Below are positions 43,060 to 47,502 of a DNA stretch of 47,502 bases, one piece after another. Within the stretch, counting starts at the first letter, position 1; every line of letters starts with the position of its first letter. The stretch comes from Caballeronia pedi (GTDB lineage: Bacteria > Pseudomonadota > Gammaproteobacteria > Burkholderiales > Burkholderiaceae), in NCBI RefSeq assembly GCF_001544915.2, contig NZ_FCOE02000052.1, positions 1-47,502 on the forward strand. The letters run 5' to 3'. The translations under genes and the position numbers were made by a program. The notes below the pieces were generated by a model. It did not search any database. It worked only from the letters and a program-made list of their open reading frames with translations, and was not told where the DNA came from.

Positions 43060-43530
43060 GCGATGCAAATTTGCCGAGTGCGCATCGTCGGCAGTGTTCG
43101 AGGTAGCCGATTTCATCTGCACCGGCCAGCGCGAGAACACTACGTGACAGCCAGAGCGGCGTATCCATCCACCTCGTGTTGATCCGTCAGCGACCCGCCG
43201 GCCAGGATCGAAGAGTTGCACTGACCATCTTGCCTTGCGTGCACCTGTTCCACGATTGACGCAAGGTAATGCGCTACCCTCATCGCTTCGGTCTGGCTGA
43301 GCTCCTCGAACTCACAGTTCGAGGTCCTGTGGAAGAGCTCACGCATCAAGACCGAGCGGTCCTGACGTCGGACGATCGCATCAGGTCACCAAGTGCGCCT
43401 TCCACGACGCGTTCCGCGCTAACCCGCGGCATTGCTGTGTTCGAGTAACGGGGCGCGGCGGCTGTGACGTCCTCCTTGATGTCGATCAGACACAAGTCAT
43501 CCTTTTCAACTTTCGATAGCGCCTGCCCGA
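43060..43530 (-). pseudogene. Decayed DUF2252 protein gene
   Basis: Three minus-strand pieces in different frames follow the order of a DUF2252 protein. The first (about 43517-43360) reads DLCLIDIKEDVTAAAPRYSN, then AMPRVSAERVVEGALGDLM. The second (about 43365-43220) reads DRSVLMRELFHRTSNCEFEE then LSQTEAMRVAHYLASIVEQV and HARQ. The third (43168-43075) reads MDTPLWLSRSVLALAGADEI then GYLEHCRRCAL, the family's C-terminal YLEHCRRYA end. At least two frameshifts and the loss of the N-terminal half make it non-functional. The function of intact DUF2252 proteins is unknown; they have a kinase-like fold in some members. The recognition is from memory but rests on three ordered matches. Confidence 0.65.
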
Positions 43531-43708
43531 AATTCTGGCTTCGCAGATGACGATCTTTTCATGTGCGTCTTTCGGCGAGGCGGTGTCGGTGGTTCGAGAG
43601 TGCCCATAGCGCGTGTTCGTTGAAGTTGGCTAACGCACGCACCACAAACAATGCCTTTTCTTGGGGAACAGTCGTTGCTGAGCATCAGGAACCTTGGAAT
43701 GTCCGCAA

Positions 43709-45313
43709 ATGAGCCTGCTTCTTGATCCCGCCCGCCTGGCCGCACTGGAGAGCATACGCATTCTCGATACGCCTGCGGACCCGCATTTCGACGCCTTGAC
43801 CAGGCTGACCGCGCACGCTCTTCGCGTACCACAAGCGTTTATTAATTTTGTCGACGGCGCGCGCACGTGGTGCAAGTCGGCATGGGGCAGCATGAGAAAG
43901 GCCGTTACTCACGCGGAGTCGCTCTGTGCGCTTGCGCTCCTGAAAGGCGACGACCTGGTGATGTTCGACGCGACCCGGAACGACGATCTGCGGACGCATC
44001 CGGAATGCGCCGGCAACGAGGGGACGCTGTTTTACATGGCGTTTGTGCTGCGAACACCCGCCGGATTGCCACTCGGAACGCTATGTATTAAGGATCGCGT
44101 CTCCCGGGAGCCCGTTATTCATGAAATGGAGATGCTGCGAATGCTCGGCGAGCAGGTCGCTTTGCTCTTGCAGAAGATGCTGCAGATCGAGTTGACGATC
44201 GAGGAGGCACGGCGCGGCCGGGACCAGTTTTTGGCGATGCTTGCCCACGAGTTGTGCGCGCCCATGTCGCCGATCCTGACCGCCGTGCAGGTGCTAGGGC
44301 GTAGCGCGATTTCGACGCAGCAGCGGAGTTGGGCGAGAAAATTGATCGCGCGGCACGTTCGACATCTGGGCCAGATTGTCGAGCACCTTCTGTCGGCATC
44401 CCTGGTTTCACTCGGTGCCATCGACCTCAGGCTGGAGCCGATCGCCGTCGACGAACTCGTCGACCAAGCCCTGGAGATGGCGGAAGGGCTGCTCGCTCAG
44501 CGGCAGCATCGTGTCACGCGCTCGTCGCTCGATCATCCTTGGGTCATGGCCGATCGTGTGCAGTGTCCATTGATCATTGCCAACCTCCTGACGAATGCCG
44601 CCAAATATACGCCGGAACGCGGTCTTGTTGATATCGACATTCAGGGCAACGGCCAAACGGTAACGATTTGCGTGACTGATACGGGGATTGGGATTGCCGC
44701 GGCGGATATGGAGGAGATTTTTCAGATCTTCGGCCAGAGCGACCGATCCCTCGACCGCGCGCGCGGCGGCATGGGTCTTGGTCTACCGCTCGCCAGACGC
44801 CTGGCGGAGTGGCATGGCGGGTCGCTGCGCGCGCGCAGCGACCCCTTGGGGCATGGCAGCGAATTTACGTTGACGCTCAAACAAGCGACGCCCACCGAAG
44901 AGACACGAAAGAAGAAACCGAAGACCCGTGCCGCCTGTGTGCTCGACATTGTCGTTGTCGATGACAGTGTGGATACGGCGGACGCGCTTGCCGCTTACTA
45001 CCAGCTGTCGGGCCATACGGTGCGAACGGCCTACCACGCCCACGGTGCACTAAGGATGATGCAGGAGCGAGCGCCGGACATATTGCTGAGTGACATCGGC
45101 TTACCGGAAATAGACGGTTATGCATTGGTTCGCAAACTTCGCGCCCTTCCATCCGGCAACGTCATCTGTGCGATAGCAGTGACAGGATATGGCAGCATGA
45201 AGGACAGACAGGCCGCGCTTACCGCTGGATTCGATGGACACTTCTCGAAACCCGTCGATCTCGCCAAGTTAGACACACTGATTGAAGATATAAGCCGAAT
45301 GCGACGCTCGTGA
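43709..45313 (+). CDS. Hybrid sensor histidine kinase (GAF, kinase, receiver)
   Basis: This 534-residue protein has a GAF domain at about residues 20-155 (LTAHALRVPQAFINFVDGAR then TWCKSAWG, and FVLRTPAGLPLGTLCIKD). A histidine-kinase core follows with the H-box FLAMLAHELCAPMSPI, N-box IIANLLTNAAKYTP, and G-boxes VTDTGIGI and GMGLGLPLARRLAEWHGG. A receiver domain ends the chain with VVVDDSVDTADALAA, the acceptor Asp in DILLSDIGLPEIDG and the Lys in GFDGHFSKPVD. The H-box reads HELCAPM instead of HELRNPL. There are no membrane helices, so it senses cytosolic signals. ATG 43709 is preferred to the upstream TTG. A response regulator follows 42 bases later. Confidence 0.88.
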   Translation: MSLLLDPARLAALESIRILDTPADPHFDALTRLTAHALRVPQAFINFVDGARTWCKSAWGSMRKAVTHAESLCALALLKGDDLVMFDATRNDDLRTHPECAGNEGTLFYMAFVLRTPAGLPLGTLCIKDRVSREPVIHEMEMLRMLGEQVALLLQKMLQIELTIEEARRGRDQFLAMLAHELCAPMSPILTAVQVLGRSAISTQQRSWARKLIARHVRHLGQIVEHLLSASLVSLGAIDLRLEPIAVDELVDQALEMAEGLLAQRQHRVTRSSLDHPWVMADRVQCPLIIANLLTNAAKYTPERGLVDIDIQGNGQTVTICVTDTGIGIAAADMEEIFQIFGQSDRSLDRARGGMGLGLPLARRLAEWHGGSLRARSDPLGHGSEFTLTLKQATPTEETRKKKPKTRAACVLDIVVVDDSVDTADALAAYYQLSGHTVRTAYHAHGALRMMQERAPDILLSDIGLPEIDGYALVRKLRALPSGNVICAIAVTGYGSMKDRQAALTAGFDGHFSKPVDLAKLDTLIEDISRMRRS

Positions 45314-45355
45314 ATGAACTAGGGCAGGGCGGCAAACGTAATTGATGGAGTCGGC

Positions 45356-45703
45356 ATGCTATTTCTATTCGTTGAAGATGATGAGAACGTGGCCAAAGCG
45401 TTTGCGGAGCTCGCTGCATCGCTCGGCCATCGCGCCGAGGTTGCACATTCGGGCGGCGATGCGTTGCGCATGACTGCACACACGCGCTATGACACCGTCT
45501 TCATGGACATCGGTCTGCCAGACATCGACGGACGCCAGCTGTGCGGCTACATGCGCGCGGCCGGTGCTTCGCATGAAGCCTGTATCGTTGCGGTGACCGG
45601 ATGCCGAGACTTTCATGATGATGCGAAAAATGGTGGATTCGATGGCTATCTCCCCAAACCGGTGACAGCATCGGAGTTGACCGCTGTGATTGAGCGGTGC
45701 TGA
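45356..45703 (+). CDS. Single-domain response regulator
   Basis: This 115-residue receiver domain begins MLFLFVEDDENVAKAFAELA with the acidic pair. The acceptor Asp is in YDTVFMDIGLPDIDGRQL, the Thr is in IVAVTGCRD, and the Lys is in GYLPKPVTASE. No output domain follows. GGAG at 45347-45350 precedes ATG 45356, 42 bases after the hybrid kinase stop, so the two are probably one operon and the protein may take phosphate from that kinase. It is convergent with the DUF1003 gene; the two stops are 14 bases apart. Confidence 0.87.
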   Translation: MLFLFVEDDENVAKAFAELAASLGHRAEVAHSGGDALRMTAHTRYDTVFMDIGLPDIDGRQLCGYMRAAGASHEACIVAVTGCRDFHDDAKNGGFDGYLPKPVTASELTAVIERC

Positions 45704-45717
45704 ACCGAGAGCCGAGG

Positions 45718-46302
45718 CTATTCAGCTTTTCCTTGAGCCATACCGTTCGTGTCTTTTGATTTTCGCTGCGCAATGGCGTCCAGGACAGCATCCGGATTGG
45801 TGATGTCCTGCAGCGTCTCGGTGCGCTCGTCAATCCGATTGGGAACACCAGGGAGATCACGTCGCAGTTCCTCGAGTAACATGATGATTTGTGTGACCTT
45901 CTGCTCGGCCAACAAATTCACTTGCAGCTCTAGATGGGCCCGATCGTCTTCGGCGCGAGCCAGACGGTTCTGACGAACGAGAACCGCCATCGTGACCAAC
46001 ACCCCGATGAACGTCACGATTCCCTGCAGCATGGAGAAGGGCGGGGCATCGAAATAGGCGTAGCCCATCCGGTGCGCGACGAGGTCACTAACGATCCAGG
46101 CAACGCACGCACATATGAACGTCAATAGAAAGCGCGGTTCGCTGAAGGATAAGCTAATCCGCTCAATGCTCCGTTGCAGCGAAGTGAGTTCCGCCTCCTC
46201 GCGCTTGGCAAAGCCCGAGATCTTGTCGAGATTTTCATGAATAGCCGCGGAAACGTTTCCGTTCTCCGAGGTCACTTTTCCGTTGGAATGGTGACGGGTC
46301 AT
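45718..46302 (-). CDS. DUF1003 membrane protein
   Basis: This 194-residue protein fits DUF1003: after a polar N-terminus of about 50 residues it has two membrane helices (FLLTFICACVAWIVSDLVAH and MLQGIVTFIGVLVTMAVLVR), separated by the conserved FDAPPFSMLQ-type loop. The charged cytosolic segment QNRLARAEDDRAHLELQVNL then VNLLAEQKVTQIIMLLEEL follows. The function of the family is unknown; members lie in the inner membrane. AAGGAGCCGCTGCT precedes ATG 46302. A small hairpin (ACGACG/CGTCGT, 46320-46344) lies just upstream of its ribosome site. Confidence 0.87.
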   Translation of the reverse strand: MTRHHSNGKVTSENGNVSAAIHENLDKISGFAKREEAELTSLQRSIERISLSFSEPRFLLTFICACVAWIVSDLVAHRMGYAYFDAPPFSMLQGIVTFIGVLVTMAVLVRQNRLARAEDDRAHLELQVNLLAEQKVTQIIMLLEELRRDLPGVPNRIDERTETLQDITNPDAVLDAIAQRKSKDTNGMAQGKAE

Positions 46303-46790
46303 AGCAGCGGCTCCTTAAAACGACGGTATCGACAACCGCGTCGTCTTTTTCAAGGATATTGCGCCCCGTGCGCCCTTGCTGTCGAGAGTAACAGGTGGAC
46401 GTGCCCCACGACTGCGTTGACTCTGCGTGCGACGCAAGCCTTTCCATCGAGACCTGGCGGTTCATCGCATCGCGATGCTGACGCCTCGCGTAGACTCGCC
46501 GCATTCCGCGTTTATTGCATCGACGGAAGGCCAAGGAGATGACGCTCGGTTTCAGCAGTCGTTTTTTTCAATAGGGTCGCTTCTACTGCCTCACTGTCGC
46601 ACGGGCGCGCTCCACCCGCCGGCATCTCCCGGATTGTGAAAACCACCACCGACAATTTCGAAGAACGGACTCGCCAGCGGTGCCATCAGCCTTTCGCGGA
46701 AACGGGCACGCGAAAATCTTAGGAAGGCAACGAGGAAGTGAGCGAGCTGCCGAGCAGATGTGTATAGGATAACGAAGTATTGGATTGTGC
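46303..46790. other. Intergenic region before the phasin promoter (488 bp)
   Basis: No gene is supported. The hairpin ACGACG/CGTCGT with CTTTTTC following on the plus strand (46320-46350) could act as a weak terminator or as a leader of the DUF1003 transcript. Confidence 0.4.
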
Positions 46791-46840
46791 TTGACGAATC
46801 TCACCGCTCCCGTATGATAGGTATTGTTGCGATGCAGCAA
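46791..46840 (+). promoter_or_regulatory. Phasin promoter with PhaR-like operator
   Basis: TTGACG (46791-46796), a 16-bp spacer and TATGAT (46813-46818) make a strong sigma-70 promoter. TTGTTGC-GAT-GCAGCAA (46824-46840), a near-perfect dyad with CTGC/GCAG-like arms, sits at the expected start site. This fits sites bound by the PHA-synthesis repressor PhaR upstream of phasin genes. Confidence 0.6.
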
Positions 46841-46897
46841 TTCACCACTAGGTAGACAAGCCATTCATTCGCTCGCAAACTTTACCGGGAGGCGCGG

Positions 46898-47407
46898 ATG
46901 CTCAACCTATTTCTTCCACCGGCGAACTTGCTTGGTGCACCAAACTTGCAAACTTTCGTCAACGTCGCTCGCCGCTATGCGTCGGGCATGCAGCAAATCG
47001 CTGAGCTGAACGTGCAAACGGTGAATACGGTGTTTGCAGAGAACTCCACGGTATTAAAGGCGGGTTCTACGGCATCGCCGACCGACTGGATGACTTGGCA
47101 ATCGACGCTCATTGCCGAGTTCCCGGAGAAAGCCGCGGCTTACACGCGACATTTTCTGGCAATCGTTCGTGCGACGGAGACTGATATATGGAACGAAACA
47201 CGTAGTCACGCGACATACGCAGGCTCGATCGAAGCGCTCTCGAGTGCGATCGCGACGGGCGCAGACGCGGCCCGTGGAATAGCGAACGAAGTTGCCGATA
47301 CAACGAGTGAGATTGCGCGGTCTACGGTCGACACTGTTGCTAACGAAACCGAACGTGCTTCAGCTGAAGTCCGAGCGGCCTCGGCGAGGTCCGGCGGAAA
47401 ACGGTAA
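46898..47407 (+). CDS. Phasin-family protein
   Basis: This 169-residue protein resembles phasins of the Burkholderia/Ralstonia type, small amphipathic helical proteins that coat polyhydroxyalkanoate granules. Family-like phrases are LQTFVNVARRYASGMQQIAE then LNVQTVNTVFAENSTVLKAG near the N-terminus, with heptad-like Ala/Ser-rich helices to the end. There is no signal peptide or membrane helix. The ATG at 46898 follows GGGAGGCGCGG. A strong promoter with a PhaR-like dyad precedes it at 46791-46840, in line with the known regulation of phasins by PhaR. No other PHA gene is in the window. Confidence 0.78.
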   Translation: MLNLFLPPANLLGAPNLQTFVNVARRYASGMQQIAELNVQTVNTVFAENSTVLKAGSTASPTDWMTWQSTLIAEFPEKAAAYTRHFLAIVRATETDIWNETRSHATYAGSIEALSSAIATGADAARGIANEVADTTSEIARSTVDTVANETERASAEVRAASARSGGKR

Positions 47408-47502
47408 CCGTATCCGTCGCTTCGCGCATCCTGTGTGAAGGGTGCTCTCTGAATGATTGCAGGGGCGGTTCTTTGAAATCCGCTCGGATCGAACTGACAC
47501 GT

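Noticed and set aside
1..47502. CRISPR arrays, tRNA or rRNA genes, prophage or replication origin
   Set aside because: No regularly spaced repeats, cloverleaf or rRNA stretches, phage structural genes or iteron clusters were seen on reading.

Overview
The window reads as a high-GC betaproteobacterial replicon of the Burkholderiaceae (Paraburkholderia/Caballeronia/Burkholderia type). Pointers are four Burkholderia-style general porins, a phasin behind a PhaR-like site, LysR/TetR/PucR-controlled aromatic-catabolism operons, and families I know mainly from Burkholderia. It looks like an accessory, catabolism-rich region: three complete catabolic modules sit between stretches of decayed DNA (IS, ompW, cupin, molybdo-oxidoreductase, ParE, Xre-like and DUF2252 remnants). 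All assignments come from reading the sequence and from memory of families; no database search was run.

Layout. 1-2.5 kb: a truncated and apparently rearranged ompW 5' end, then a RES/Xre toxin-antitoxin pair behind a perfect inverted repeat. 4.66-11.4 kb: a LysR regulator divergent from a 3-hydroxybenzoate/gentisate operon (6-hydroxylase, FAH-family hydrolase, gentisate 1,2-dioxygenase, MFS importer, porin). 12.5-21.2 kb: a second module with a two-component flavin monooxygenase, porin, MFS transporter, TetR regulator, SnoaL-like protein, FAH-family enzyme and extradiol dioxygenase. Three of its transcription units share a promoter architecture (TTG-type -35, 16-bp spacer, TARAAT -10) overlapped by a TGAACA-N3-TGTTCA-like operator, presumably bound by the TetR protein.

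21.9-37.6 kb: the most unusual module. A large GAF/PucR activator lies next to genes for a CrtC-like (DUF7064/7065-type) protein, a HAD phosphatase, a free-standing PEP-utilising swivel domain, an unrecognised 472-residue protein, a 191-residue helical protein, a pyruvate-phosphate-dikinase-like protein, an alcohol dehydrogenase, an aldehyde dehydrogenase, an acyl-CoA ligase and a porin. The dikinase keeps its ATP-grasp and phosphohistidine domains, but its C-terminal barrel has lost the PEP/pyruvate motifs. I infer a multi-subunit, ATP-driven phosphotransferase that phosphorylates an organic substrate, with later dephosphorylation and oxidation to an acyl-CoA. A shared palindrome (TTTATC-N7-GATAAA) precedes two of its transcription units and a partial copy precedes the porin, which suggests one PucR regulon.

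37.6-47.5 kb: a parDE-like pair with a broken toxin, several pseudogenes, a CsbD-like stress protein, a response regulator, a GAF/histidine-kinase/receiver hybrid with a second response regulator, a DUF1003 membrane protein and a phasin.
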